A stretch of DNA of 64,000 nucleotides, taken from a virus. A program made the position numbers and the translations under genes. The notes under the pieces are model-generated. The model was not told the DNA's origin. It saw only the letters and a list, made by a program, of their open reading frames with translations, and ran no database searches. Each line of letters opens with the position of its first letter. Position 1 is the stretch's first letter. The DNA is taken from positions 31,531 to 95,530 of IMG/VR virus record IMGVR_UViG_3300022200_000023. One strand, written 5' to 3'. Of the stretch, positions 51,219 to 58,476 are shown in pieces.

Positions 51219-52912
51219 TACTCTTCAAACGCCTCCATCGTAACGTACCAAGCTACGTTGCCTCCTCCAATGCTTCGGGAGTAGCAGGTAGCAATAGAGT
51301 TGTCGGCTATGGTCAGCAGCAGATCGCCGGATCCTGTGCCGAACTGATCTGAGCCGCCGCACCTCAATTGCTGCTGGAATCCTGAGTGGTTGATAACGCG
51401 CAGCAGCAGGTTCGCTACTGAAGGTAGCGTAAGCATGTAGTCAGCCGCATTACCGCCAGTCAAGAAGTGCACGGGCTTAGAGTCGCTGATATCGTAGAGC
51501 GTTGTCATCGTATAAGTCTGCGAGGTGTACTGCACCGCAGTCTCTATACATAGAGCGTCCGCTCCCGTTACGCGGAGCTCCCCCCCGGAGGGTCCGTCTA
51601 GCCACAGCTTATCGACGCCACCGACGTTTGATAGGAACATAGTCGCCGTGTCGGAGCACGCATCAGACTCCAGCGACAACGTGGCAATGGCGCTTGCGTG
51701 GATATCCACGGTTTGCGTGTGTACGTTACTCCACCGTGCACCCCCTGCCCCCAAAGAGTGCGTGACGTCAGCGGCGGGTGCCACGTCCATATCGAAATAC
51801 GCGGTGGCAAAATCATCAAACAAGATTTCGCCGTTAGACCCTTCCCCGATCTGGAAGGGCTTGTTGAAGATCAGCTTCCCGTCACCGCTGTTAGACTCGT
51901 AAGTCATGCCTACGTCAGTATTAGCGCCCTCAACGTCTATGAAGACACCGATGCCCGCACTGACGTCATTGTACTCTGCTAACGCCACCTGCCCGTCATC
52001 TGTCACCACTGCTATCTGCGAGTTGCCTGCGTTCTCCACTACAAGACCATCGTAGTTGTATGGGTCTCGAGCTGGGTCGGCTGACACGATATGGACAGCG
52101 TGCTGTGGCAGCTCAATGCCGAGCCCCAGCTTCCCATCATCCTTCAGAGTAGCCCGCACAGACAGCGAGCTACCATCGTGAGTCAAAAACTTGAGCTCAG
52201 TGGCTGCATCGCCGGCGTGCCAGTTGCTCGCTGCTACAGCATCAATCCGCGCACCTTCTTCCCAGGTATCGATGTCCTCGAAGCCTCCAGCGGTATCATC
52301 GTGACCGGTGAATGCGATGGAGCCAAGGGTTTGTGCGTTAGAGACCGACTGGTCTGCCTGCGCTAGCACAAGCTTTGGCGCTGCGGTGTCGCTCTGCGCT
52401 ATGCCCGAAACGTAGAAATTGCGGGTAGCGCAGAGGGTGTAATACTCCTCGTTCAGTTCGTTGGACGCAGCAAACGCCTTGATGCCCTCCCACAAAAGAG
52501 CCGGGAGCTTGTTGCACATCAACAGCAAGCGGTCAGGCGCTAGCGCGTAGCCTACTAGGGGGCCGTAGCGGATGAGCATGTCGAGCTCAGAGTCCCCGTA
52601 CTGAAAATCACCCGCAGTGGAATCGCAAAACACCCAGTTGTTGATGCTGTAGGGCACTCCGCTCGCGTGGTACACCCCGGAGGTTTGTACGCGGCAAACA
52701 CCGTGCGCAATACTGTAGCAGATACCTAGGACGTGGGAGTGCGTGCGGTCGGCTAGGTCCAGCTGCTCCGCGCCGCTGTCCCACATGACGGGTTTCCCGA
52801 CCGCCACGGTAACGTCGTACGACGTGTAGTCCTGAAAAGACCCGCTAGGCGCGTCGATAGGCCCAACGACCCCCGCTACGACTTCACCTTGAACCTTGCG
52901 TTCGATTGCCAC
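51218..52912 (-). CDS. Tail fibre/receptor-binding-like protein
   Basis: A 564-residue beta-rich protein. GTG start at 52912. The N-terminal 150 residues look like an attachment domain. The middle has fibre-like repeats with D/N/G turns (SSLSVRATLKDDGKLGLGIELPQHAVHI) in the style of long beta-helical fibres with an intramolecular ending. The C-terminal 100 residues have strands and a Cys pair. It lies between the endolysin and the Q-rich protein. Confidence 0.55.
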   Translation of the reverse strand: MAIERKVQGEVVAGVVGPIDAPSGSFQDYTSYDVTVAVGKPVMWDSGAEQLDLADRTHSHVLGICYSIAHGVCRVQTSGVYHASGVPYSINNWVFCDSTAGDFQYGDSELDMLIRYGPLVGYALAPDRLLLMCNKLPALLWEGIKAFAASNELNEEYYTLCATRNFYVSGIAQSDTAAPKLVLAQADQSVSNAQTLGSIAFTGHDDTAGGFEDIDTWEEGARIDAVAASNWHAGDAATELKFLTHDGSSLSVRATLKDDGKLGLGIELPQHAVHIVSADPARDPYNYDGLVVENAGNSQIAVVTDDGQVALAEYNDVSAGIGVFIDVEGANTDVGMTYESNSGDGKLIFNKPFQIGEGSNGEILFDDFATAYFDMDVAPAADVTHSLGAGGARWSNVHTQTVDIHASAIATLSLESDACSDTATMFLSNVGGVDKLWLDGPSGGELRVTGADALCIETAVQYTSQTYTMTTLYDISDSKPVHFLTGGNAADYMLTLPSVANLLLRVINHSGFQQQLRCGGSDQFGTGSGDLLLTIADNSIATCYSRSIGGGNVAWYVTMEAFEE

Positions 52913-53740
52913 TTAGCCACCTACGAACTGCTGGAGCATCTGGTAAGCCTGCTGCGGGTCAACTCCCTGCTGCAGGAGGTACTGGTAAGCCTGCTGCACC
53001 TGCTGCATCTGGTCCTGGCCGCCGCCTTGCTGTTGGGGCTGCTGAGGCTGCGCTTGCTGCTGCTGCCCCTGCATTTGCTGCTGGTACTGCTGGTAAGCCG
53101 GAGACTGCGTGTACTGCATCCACTGCTGCTGTACCATCTGCTCAGCTTGCTGAGGCGGAACCCCCTGCTGCACGAAACTCTGAAATAGCTGCTGCAGCTG
53201 CTGCATCTGCTGCGGGTCCGCCGAGGGTCCCGCCTGCTGCTGGGCCTGCTGCTGGGCCTGCTGCTGGGCCTGCTGCTGCTGGCCCCCGCCGCCCATTTGC
53301 TGCTGTGTATACGCCACCCACTGTCTCTGCAGCTGATCCTGGGCAGCCATGGGGTTCATGCCCTGTTGCACCATTTGCTGGTACATAGCCTGCAGCTGCT
53401 GCTTTTCCTGATCATTAGGACCGCTAGAGGGAACGTCCTGCGGACCGGCCTGCTGCATGTGCTGGGCGTAACCCATGACTTCTTGTTGGGCCTGCTGAGG
53501 CATCTGTTGCTGCTGGGCCTGCTGGGGCATCTGTTGCTGCTGGGCCTGCTGGGGCATCTGTTGCTGCTGGGGTCCCATCACTCCCTGGAGGTACTGCTGC
53601 GCCTCCTGGGGCTGTAGCCCCTGCGAGGTCAGGTACTGCATGGCCTGGCCGTAGTCGTCCATCATGCCGAGCTTAACCAGAGCCTCAAACCCTCCAAGGA
53701 CGCCAGCCAGCTTAATGATCTCAGTTTCAGTAGTACGCAT
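52913..53740 (-). CDS. Glutamine-rich, prion-like protein
   Basis: A 275-residue protein that is strongly Gln-rich with Met, Pro and Ala. MPQQAQQQQ-type units are repeated three times near residues 55-80, and further Q-tracts fill the remainder. The N-terminus is ordinary helix (EIIKLAGVLGGFEALVKLGMMDD) and has the GxxxALxxxG(M) pattern of other probable virion proteins here. Low-complexity Q-rich segments are uncommon in phage. Possibly a scaffold, a condensate-forming or a fibre-linking protein; function unknown. Confidence 0.6.
   Translation of the reverse strand: MRTTETEIIKLAGVLGGFEALVKLGMMDDYGQAMQYLTSQGLQPQEAQQYLQGVMGPQQQQMPQQAQQQQMPQQAQQQQMPQQAQQEVMGYAQHMQQAGPQDVPSSGPNDQEKQQLQAMYQQMVQQGMNPMAAQDQLQRQWVAYTQQQMGGGGQQQQAQQQAQQQAQQQAGPSADPQQMQQLQQLFQSFVQQGVPPQQAEQMVQQQWMQYTQSPAYQQYQQQMQGQQQQAQPQQPQQQGGGQDQMQQVQQAYQYLLQQGVDPQQAYQMLQQFVGG
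53503..53583. repeat. Three 27-bp tandem repeats within the Q-rich gene
   Basis: The 27-base unit begins CATCTGTTGCTGCTGGGCC and occurs three times in a row, coding MPQQAQQQQ on the minus strand. Shorter CTGCTGGGC units repeat near 53232-53283. Such arrays slip easily during replication, so repeat number may vary among related phages. Confidence 0.7.
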
Positions 53741-54620
53741 TCATAGCCTCTTCCTCGCCTGGCTGGTTTAGCATGTGGTTGACCCCTAGCGCCATACCAC
53801 CGGCACCCAAGAGACCAAGAGGGATCTTTCTAGACGCCGAGAGATTCTTGCCTAGCTGCTTGACCAGGTCTTCTCCGATAGCCTCAGGAGCCTTGCCCGC
53901 TAGGAACCTCATCTTCTGGAACGGAATGTCGTGCTTCGCTGCTTCGGTGCTAAGCTCGACCAGCCTCTTGCGCCGGTCCCAGAAGCCATCGCCTCCTGTA
54001 GCCTTAAGCTTGTTCAGCAGCTCTCGCATGCGGAAGCGAGCCTCCAACTCAGAGCCAAAGTCCGCCATCTGGCTGCCCAGCTCGTAGCCCCCGTACCCCG
54101 ACAGCCCAAGAACTAGGCCCTTGCCGAGGGCTTCATTCTTCGCCGGAGGCTGCTCATACTCTTGGTAGGCCAGTTTAGTAGTCATAAACGCATCAAAGCC
54201 CGCAGCGGCAGTCTTGGGCTTAGGCTCCGGCTGAAGTTTGGTAGCGTCAGTGCCCTGCGGTAACTTGCTGCTCACCGCGCTGGGCTGCGCACCCACACCC
54301 TGATTGACCGGAGCGTTAAGCAGACTACCTGGAGCCTGCAGCGGCGCGTTGGGGTTAGCGCCCACAGACGGACCCGCCATGAGCGCCGTGAGAGCAGGGT
54401 TAGAAGCGAGAGCAGCGTTAGCTGGGGAAGTAGCTCCAGGCGCTACGGACCCCATTTGCGCTGCCTTCGCTGCTCTGTGCTCCTCAATGTCTTCCAGGAG
54501 AGCCTTGCTGCGCCGGTACTTCTTAGAAAGAAAACTTAAGAGCCCGTCTACACGAGCCAGGGTCTCCTCTTTAAGCGCCGGAGCTTCTTCTGGTAGTTTC
54601 TCAGGCTCAAGCTCAGCCAT
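53727..54620 (-). CDS. Probable virion protein with disordered linker
   Basis: A 297-residue protein. Residues 1-60 are helical and charged. Residues about 60-140 are an Ala/Pro/Asn-rich linker (SPANAALASNPALTALMAG). The C-terminal half contains AFMTTKLAYQEYEQPP and two Gly-rich hydrophobic segments (GLVLGLSGYGGYEL, LGLLGAGGMALGV). It overlaps the Q-rich gene by 14 bases and diverges from the gene at 54708. Probably a virion or membrane-associated protein. Confidence 0.55.
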   Translation of the reverse strand: MAELEPEKLPEEAPALKEETLARVDGLLSFLSKKYRRSKALLEDIEEHRAAKAAQMGSVAPGATSPANAALASNPALTALMAGPSVGANPNAPLQAPGSLLNAPVNQGVGAQPSAVSSKLPQGTDATKLQPEPKPKTAAAGFDAFMTTKLAYQEYEQPPAKNEALGKGLVLGLSGYGGYELGSQMADFGSELEARFRMRELLNKLKATGGDGFWDRRKRLVELSTEAAKHDIPFQKMRFLAGKAPEAIGEDLVKQLGKNLSASRKIPLGLLGAGGMALGVNHMLNQPGEEEAMNAYY

Positions 54621-54680
54621 TACGCCAACCCAGGTAGAAAGTCATCTCAATTCTAGCTGCAAAGCGGAAGCTTACCCAGC

Positions 54681-54700
54681 CTAAAATCTGGCATAAGTTA
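54681..54700 (+). promoter_or_regulatory. Promoter-like motif CTAAAATCTGGCATAAGTTA
   Basis: The clearest copy of the recurring motif. It lies seven bases upstream of the ATG at 54708 in a divergent intergenic region. Another CTCAATTCTAGCTGCAAAG, about 30 bases upstream, is a weaker version. The distance to the gene suggests a short leader. Confidence 0.5.
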
Positions 54701-54707
54701 GCAGCCT

Positions 54708-55580
54708 ATGAAGAACATCTTCTTGTCTCTCGGAAGAGAGACAATCACCTTTCTCAAGGGCCTGCGTAACGAGCAGGCCGAACTTACTCGTGAGCTGCGC
54801 GTCACCACACGCGACATTGCGCGGCTGCAAGAGTCCTTGCGCGAACAAACAGCAAACCGCGCTCGGCTCCAGACGCTGCTCGCGTCTCGCGCCCAAGAAG
54901 TCGCCCAGAGCCTGGAAGAGGCCCAGAGCGTCGTCAACCAGGTTGGCTCGTACGACGAGGGCCTGCCCATCGGGGTCGAAATCGATGACCTCGTCAAGGA
55001 GCTCAAGGCGCTGTTCGCTGGAGACGCGGTTGCGCTGGCTTCGACAGACCTCGCTACCGCTGAGACCACGGTGAGGGCGCCAGAGCCCGCTACGCGCGTA
55101 GAGCCTCAGGCGCCCTGCGGCGGAGTCACGGCTCAGGCGCACTTGATCGACCTGCTGGTACGTTCGCAGAACGGGCACAGCTACCACGGGTACCCGTCCA
55201 CGGTTTGGGCGTGGACCTTCCTGCTGAATCTGAAGACCCAGCAGGGAACGCTGACAGGCGATGACCGCTACGTCAGCATCGCGGAGCTCTCCGACTTCAT
55301 GTTGGAGGTTCTGCCGAAGCAGAGTGACCCCGCCGCGCGAGCACTGGATACGCGGTGGTACGACTCCCGGAAGCGCGCCAAGACGCTATACGGGATTCTC
55401 GATCGTATGCGTCACAAGAAGGCGCAGCCCCTTCGGATCGAGTACTTCGCCGGGCACAAGAAAGTGAAGAGCAAGATCCCCGTGCCCGAGAAGTACCTCG
55501 GGCACGGCAATTACATGGCCTTGTGGTTCGACCCCTCGGCAAAGGACGCCCAGACGGCAGGCATGGTCATCCAGGCCTAG
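54708..55580 (+). CDS. Coiled-coil protein of unknown function
   Basis: A 290-residue protein. Residues 10-75 form a long charged coiled coil (ELTRELRVTTRDIARLQESLRE). A short acidic stretch and a Pro/Glu linker follow. Residues about 140-285 are a folded, basic domain (IDLLVRSQNGHSYHGYP, YDSRKRAKTLYGILDRMRHKK). No family recognised. It is the first gene of a plus-strand unit under a promoter-like motif and ends at a strong terminator, so it is probably expressed alone at a high level. Confidence 0.6.
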   Translation: MKNIFLSLGRETITFLKGLRNEQAELTRELRVTTRDIARLQESLREQTANRARLQTLLASRAQEVAQSLEEAQSVVNQVGSYDEGLPIGVEIDDLVKELKALFAGDAVALASTDLATAETTVRAPEPATRVEPQAPCGGVTAQAHLIDLLVRSQNGHSYHGYPSTVWAWTFLLNLKTQQGTLTGDDRYVSIAELSDFMLEVLPKQSDPAARALDTRWYDSRKRAKTLYGILDRMRHKKAQPLRIEYFAGHKKVKSKIPVPEKYLGHGNYMALWFDPSAKDAQTAGMVIQA

Positions 55581-55610
55581 GAGTCCGGTGCCTCCTGAGG
55601 CCGCCGCAAT

Positions 55611-55663
55611 GTACCGACGACAGGTGCCCCTTACGAACTACTTGTCGTCGGTACACCGCTTTT
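55611..55663 (+). terminator. Rho-independent terminator after the coiled-coil gene
   Basis: GTACCGACGACA (55611-55622) pairs perfectly with TGTCGTCGGTAC (55643-55654), 12 bp, followed by ACCGCTTTT. The stem is long and the T-run short, so termination may be partial. Confidence 0.7.
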
Positions 55664-55681
55664 CCTAGCCCAGGAGCCAGC

Positions 55682-55948
55682 GTGTTTCTAGACACTCCCC
55701 GAGAGGGGGTGGTGTGCACCTCTTACGTGGAAGACGAGCTGTGCGCCCCCACAATCGAGGCAACCAGCATTGCTGGGTTCATTCTCCTGCACGACAAGAC
55801 GTGCTCTTTTGGAGAGTGGATACTCCTGGTAAAAAGCCCGGACGGCGCCTTGTCGTACAACAACTGTACGTACAGCGTCCGCGGGCGGGGACCAAAGAAG
55901 TACCTTACGCAGGTGCTGCTCCCCATCCTTAATCTGACGGAGGGCTAG
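55682..55948 (+). CDS. Small unrecognised protein
   Basis: An 88-residue protein with GTG start at 55682 and CCAGGAG upstream. It contains three cysteines (VVCTSYVEDELCAP, KTCSFGEW) and beta-strand character. Three bases separate it from the next gene. Function unknown. Confidence 0.5.
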   Translation: MFLDTPREGVVCTSYVEDELCAPTIEATSIAGFILLHDKTCSFGEWILLVKSPDGALSYNNCTYSVRGRGPKKYLTQVLLPILNLTEG

Positions 55949-55951
55949 CTC

Positions 55952-56218
55952 ATGAACGAGATCAGCGTCCCCAAGGCTGCTGTGCCTAACCTCACCGCGT
56001 ATCTACAGGCAGGTGCGGTGGTGTCTACTATCAAGAACCAGAAGACTGGAAGGGTAGTAGCGCTGCTGGCCAACCCCGCCGCTGATGGCGCTGATCTCGC
56101 TGAGATCCTGGCGGACTCGGGGGAGCACTCCACGCTCCCCGCCGCCATCCTCGCTCTGGAGGAAATCCTGGAACAACTGGAAATGGAGGACCTTGAGCTC
56201 GATCAGCCGGAAGCGTAA
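55952..56218 (+). CDS. Small acidic protein
   Basis: An 88-residue protein (MNEISVPKAAVPNLTAY...) with an N-terminal strand-rich part and a helical acidic C-terminus (LALEEILEQLEMEDLELDQ). It probably overlaps the next gene, whose TTG start at 56193 lies inside it. Function unknown. Confidence 0.5.
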   Translation: MNEISVPKAAVPNLTAYLQAGAVVSTIKNQKTGRVVALLANPAADGADLAEILADSGEHSTLPAAILALEEILEQLEMEDLELDQPEA

Positions 56219-56556
56219 AGCTCCGTCCTGGAGAAAGTTCGTTGAAAGCGGAGAGATGGACGGCAGCGTGAAGCTGTTGTTTGGGGGGGCACGCCCGAAT
56301 TCTCTACGGGAGTGCGAGGTACCCCAACTCTATCGGACTGCTCCGAGAGTACCTATGTGTGGACGCTCGAGGACGCCACGACGGGACCCTCACCCTTCAA
56401 CGAATGTTCCGCCCCAGCAAACTCCTCGTTACCTACACCGGCAGTGATCGGTACCTGCCTTTCTCCGCGCAGTATAGCCCTCAGGATGTTTTGTGGGTTC
56501 ACAAGGCCTACGCGACTATGTTAGGAGGGTTAAGGACTGACTTGAGAAGGTGCTAG
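56193..56556 (+). pseudogene. Small gene interrupted by a +1 shift at a run of seven Gs
   Basis: The frame from TTG 56193 (SSISRKRKAPSWRKFVESG, then MDGSVKLLFGG) has a good GGAGG upstream but turns into improbable sequence after the G7 run at 56283-56289. The neighbouring frame from there (ARILYGSARYPNSIGLLREYL to DLRRC) looks like real protein and ends at 56556. One base more or less in the G-run would join them into a single protein of about 120 residues. This could be a sequencing error, a true mutation, or slippage-based expression. Confidence 0.4.
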
Positions 56557-56563
56557 GAGATTA

Positions 56564-56647
56564 GCGAGGGTGGCGGAACTGGTAGACGCACTGGATTTAG
56601 GTTCCAGCGACTTTAGTCATGGGGGTTCGATTCCCCCCTCTCGCATA
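56564..56647 (+). tRNA. tRNA-Leu (anticodon TAG)
   Basis: The full cloverleaf with long variable arm is present: acceptor GCGAGGG with CTCTCGC (one G-U), anticodon loop TTTAGGT, and T-arm GGGGG-TTCGATT-CCCCC. It decodes CUA. CCA is not encoded. Confidence 0.92.
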
Positions 56648-56653
56648 CTTAGC

Positions 56654-56733
56654 CCGGGTGGTGGAACTGGTAGACACCGCTGACTTAAACTCAGCCGCAG
56701 AAATGCGTGTGGGTTCGATCCCCGCCCCGGGCA
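56654..56733 (+). tRNA. tRNA-Leu (anticodon TAA)
   Basis: Acceptor GCCCGGG pairs with CCCGGGC. The anticodon loop is CTTAAAC and the T-arm GTGGG-TTCGATC-CCCGC, with a long variable arm. It decodes UUA, rare in GC-rich genomes. CCA is not encoded. Confidence 0.92.
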
Positions 56734-56737
56734 CTAA

Positions 56738-57007
56738 ATGACCTTCATTCTCCTAGCACCTGACAATAAAAGAGAACTCGGCGCAGTCCAGGTCCTTAGG
56801 GACAGCGACACTCACCACGTCCTGGCGCTGCGCTTTCATTTAAACCACCCGCCCAGGGTGGTCACCTACTCGCAGCAAAACCTCAAAGACCTACTAGCTG
56901 CTCAAGACATTGCTGCTATAATCGCAGCTGACGCTCTCAGCCTGGGGGGCTACGAGCACGCTCCAAGGATTCTAACCTTGTCTGATACGCGCGTAGAAAC
57001 GCTATGA
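56738..57007 (+). CDS. Small unrecognised protein between tRNAs
   Basis: An 89-residue protein beginning four bases after tRNA-Leu (TAA), possibly translated from the processed tail of that transcript. FILLAPDNKRELGAVQVL and RVVTYSQQNLKDLL suggest an alpha/beta fold. ATGA overlap with the next gene. It contains one TACGCGCGTA site. Function unknown. Confidence 0.5.
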   Translation: MTFILLAPDNKRELGAVQVLRDSDTHHVLALRFHLNHPPRVVTYSQQNLKDLLAAQDIAAIIAADALSLGGYEHAPRILTLSDTRVETL

Positions 57008-57231
57008 TGACGCACTGGGAGCTGGCGAGGCTAGCGGGGCTGTGGCTGGAAAAGCTGGCCACCGAGCACCCGGAAAAACTCGACGAGTGCGTTGCTATCA
57101 CCATCCACGACGACTACACTGCTGACATTGCTTTCAAGGTACGTTGGTCAGGGCCCAAGAAGGTCGCCCCGACCCCGGAGCCGAAAGAAACAGAAGAAGC
57201 GAGTTCTGTGACAACTGATGAAGGCGAGTAG
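57004..57231 (+). CDS. Small helical protein overlapping tRNA-Val
   Basis: A 75-residue protein (MTHWELARLAGLWLEKLA...) with an acidic Thr/Glu-rich C-terminus. Its TAG stop is within the acceptor/D-arm junction of the following tRNA-Val (57222). So coding and tRNA share ten bases, and cleavage of the tRNA will remove the stop codon from the message. Function unknown. Confidence 0.5.
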   Translation: MMTHWELARLAGLWLEKLATEHPEKLDECVAITIHDDYTADIAFKVRWSGPKKVAPTPEPKETEEASSVTTDEGE

Positions 57232-57293
57232 CTCAGCGGTAGAGCAGCTCTTTTACGTGGAGCTGGTCGCAGGTTCGACCCCTGTCTCGCCTA
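57222..57293 (+). tRNA. tRNA-Val (anticodon TAC)
   Basis: Acceptor AGGCGAG/CTCGCCT, D-arm GCTC/GAGC, anticodon loop TTTACGT, T-arm GCAGG-TTCGACC-CCTGT. Decodes GUA, the codon used in most TACGCGCGTA sites (Thr-Arg-Val). CCA is not encoded. Confidence 0.9.
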
Positions 57294-57300
57294 CAACTAT

Positions 57301-57371
57301 GCCAGTCGAACAGCAGGTAAAACCCAGTGAGGAAGAGAGCTGTCTAGCACTGCTGGGTGCTGGCTTCTTTT
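57301..57371 (+). terminator. Hairpin terminator between tRNA-Val and tRNA-Ala
   Basis: GCCAG (57301) pairs with CTGGC (57360-57364), ACCCAG (57322-57327) pairs with CTGGGT (57353-57358), and CAGTG/CACTG lies inside. TTCTTTTA follows. Whether it ends transcription or acts as a processing element between tRNAs cannot be decided. Confidence 0.45.
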
Positions 57372-57372
57372 A

Positions 57373-57445
57373 GGGGGATTAGCTCAGTTGGGAGAGCAGG
57401 AGCTTTGCAAGCTTCAGGTCGTCAGTTCGATTCTGACATCCTCCA
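57373..57445 (+). tRNA. tRNA-Ala (anticodon TGC)
   Basis: Acceptor GGGGGAT/ATCCTCC contains the G3-U70 wobble pair that identifies alanine tRNA. Anticodon loop TTTGCAA, T-arm GTCAG-TTCGATT-CTGAC. Decodes GCA. CCA is not encoded. Confidence 0.92.
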
Positions 57446-57455
57446 CATCTTCTAT

Positions 57456-57528
57456 TGCGGGTTAGAAAAATCAGGTACTTCACCTGGTTCATACCCCGGA
57501 GATCTGGGTTCAAATCCCAGGCCCGCAA
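57456..57528 (+). tRNA. tRNA-Met (anticodon CAT), elongator-like
   Basis: Acceptor TGCGGGT/GCCCGCA, anticodon loop TTCATAC, T-arm CTGGG-TTCAAAT-CCCAG. T1-A72 pairs, so it is not initiator-like. The anticodon stem has one T-C mismatch (29-41) and the D-stem has an A-C mismatch, so it is somewhat degenerate. CCA is not encoded. Confidence 0.78.
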
Positions 57529-57891
57529 CAACAATTCTTTTCCTGGTAAAAGAAACTGCCAGCAAAGCACTGCTGGCACTAGGGCCGCGCAATGAGCGCT
57601 CGCGTTGGACAGAATCCGGTGACGTCCGCGACCCCGCTGTTTACTCTTGGCTTTCTGCCCACCAAGAACCTGGCAGCCGTGAGGCCCAGGCGGTGAACGA
57701 TGCGAAATTCCGAGTGGGTGAGAGGCCCACATCTTCTTCTAAGAAATAGCTGGCCGTTGTGGAGACAATCTCCAGGGAGGAGTAGCGTCAGTTCCCGGAT
57801 TAAGCTCCCGGGGGCGGGACCTTGACCCTTCGGCTGGCGGCGCCTTCTTTAGGCTTGCCCGTCTCATTTTAGATAGGTTAATTTCCACCGC
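57529..57891 (+). other. Mostly non-coding stretch between tRNA-Met and the MazG-like gene
   Basis: Bases 57550-57749 have an open frame of protein-like composition (KALLALGPRNERSRWTESG to RPTSSSKK), but no ATG, GTG or TTG start lies in it after the tRNA. It may be a remnant, use a rare start, or not be a gene. GCCAGC/GCTGGC (57558-57578) and CCCGG/CCGGG (near 57800) can fold. No tRNA was recognised here. Confidence 0.35.
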
Positions 57892-58236
57892 ATGACTTTC
57901 GACGAATACCAGGAGGTAGCCAGCACCACCGCTCGCTACCCAGGCCGCCTTCAGCACAACCCCACCTACCCTGTTCTCGGTCTAAACGGCGAAGCTGGGG
58001 AAGTGGCGGAGAAGTTGAAGAAGTTGTTCCGTGACACGAACTGGACTCCGGGCACCCCGATACCTCACGACGTAAGGGACCTGCTCATCAAAGAGCTGGG
58101 AGACGTACTGTGGTACCTCTCCGCCTGCTGCGACGAGATCGCTGTTACTTTAGATGAAGTGGCGCACGTCAACATCCAGAAGCTCCTCTCCAGGAAGCAA
58201 CGCGGCGTCATCGGAGGCAGCGGCGACAACCGCTAA
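57892..58236 (+). CDS. MazG-like nucleotide pyrophosphohydrolase
   Basis: A 114-residue all-helical NTP-pyrophosphohydrolase. GLNGEAGEVAEKLKKLF supplies the ExxE part and KELGDVLWYLSACCDE the ExxD part of the Mg-binding motif of the MazG fold. Phage MazG proteins are proposed to alter nucleotide pools or (p)ppGpp in the host. It lies between two tRNA blocks and is followed after four bases by tRNA-Gln. Confidence 0.85.
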   Translation: MTFDEYQEVASTTARYPGRLQHNPTYPVLGLNGEAGEVAEKLKKLFRDTNWTPGTPIPHDVRDLLIKELGDVLWYLSACCDEIAVTLDEVAHVNIQKLLSRKQRGVIGGSGDNR

Positions 58237-58240
58237 CCCT

Positions 58241-58311
58241 AGGGGCGTCGTCTAACGGTAGGACGCAAGGTTTTGGTCCTTGTTACGTGGGTTCGAATCC
58301 TACCGCCCCTG
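58241..58311 (+). tRNA. tRNA-Gln (anticodon TTG)
   Basis: Acceptor AGGGGCG/CGCCCCT, D-arm GTCT/GGAC, anticodon loop TTTTGGT, T-arm GTGGG-TTCGAAT-CCTAC. Decodes CAA. CCA is not encoded. Confidence 0.9.
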
Positions 58312-58312
58312 C

Positions 58313-58386
58313 CCTCACGTAGCTCAGCTGGATAGAGCGACGGCCTTCTAAGCCGTGGGTCCCAAGTTCGAATCTTGGCGTGAGGA
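58313..58386 (+). tRNA. tRNA-Arg (anticodon TCT)
   Basis: Acceptor CCTCACG/CGTGAGG, D-arm GCTC/GAGC, anticodon stem ACGGC/GCCGT with loop CTTCTAA, T-arm CCAAG-TTCGAAT-CTTGG. Decodes AGA. One base separates it from tRNA-Gln. Confidence 0.93.
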
Positions 58387-58394
58387 CTAGCCAA

Positions 58395-58467
58395 TCCGCC
58401 TTAGCTCAGTTGGTAGAGCAATCGGCTGTTAACCGATTTGTCGCTGGTTCGAGCCCAGCAGGCGGAG
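58395..58467 (+). tRNA. tRNA-Asn (anticodon GTT)
   Basis: Acceptor TCCGCCT/AGGCGGA, anticodon stem ATCGG/CCGAT with loop CTGTTAA, T-arm GCTGG-TTCGAGC-CCAGC. The only tRNA in the set with a G34 rather than a U34 or C34 anticodon. Confidence 0.93.
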
Positions 58468-58476
58468 CATTCTTTA

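Larger units (their letters stand above)
2294..56995. repeat. Fifteen dispersed copies of the palindrome TACGCGCGTA
   Basis: Exact copies start at 2294, 7760, 10965, 16255, 19320, 24673, 25669, 28732, 32967, 36037, 38332, 44016, 50948, 55091 and 56986. All are inside genes, on both coding strands. Most are read as Thr-Arg-Val (ACG CGC GTA), but those at 7760, 19320, 36037 and 50948 are read in other frames. Flanking bases share no pattern. A random 10-mer would occur less than once in 64 kb. Confidence 0.85.

Noticed and set aside
52906-53388. Plus-strand Ala/Pro-rich open frames opposite the Q-rich gene
   Set aside because: They are the complement of CAG/CTG-rich repeat DNA and have no start signals or homology-like features.
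57357-57749. 130-residue open frame from GTG 57357
   Set aside because: It runs straight through two good tRNAs. Only its last third looks protein-like and that part has no start codon.
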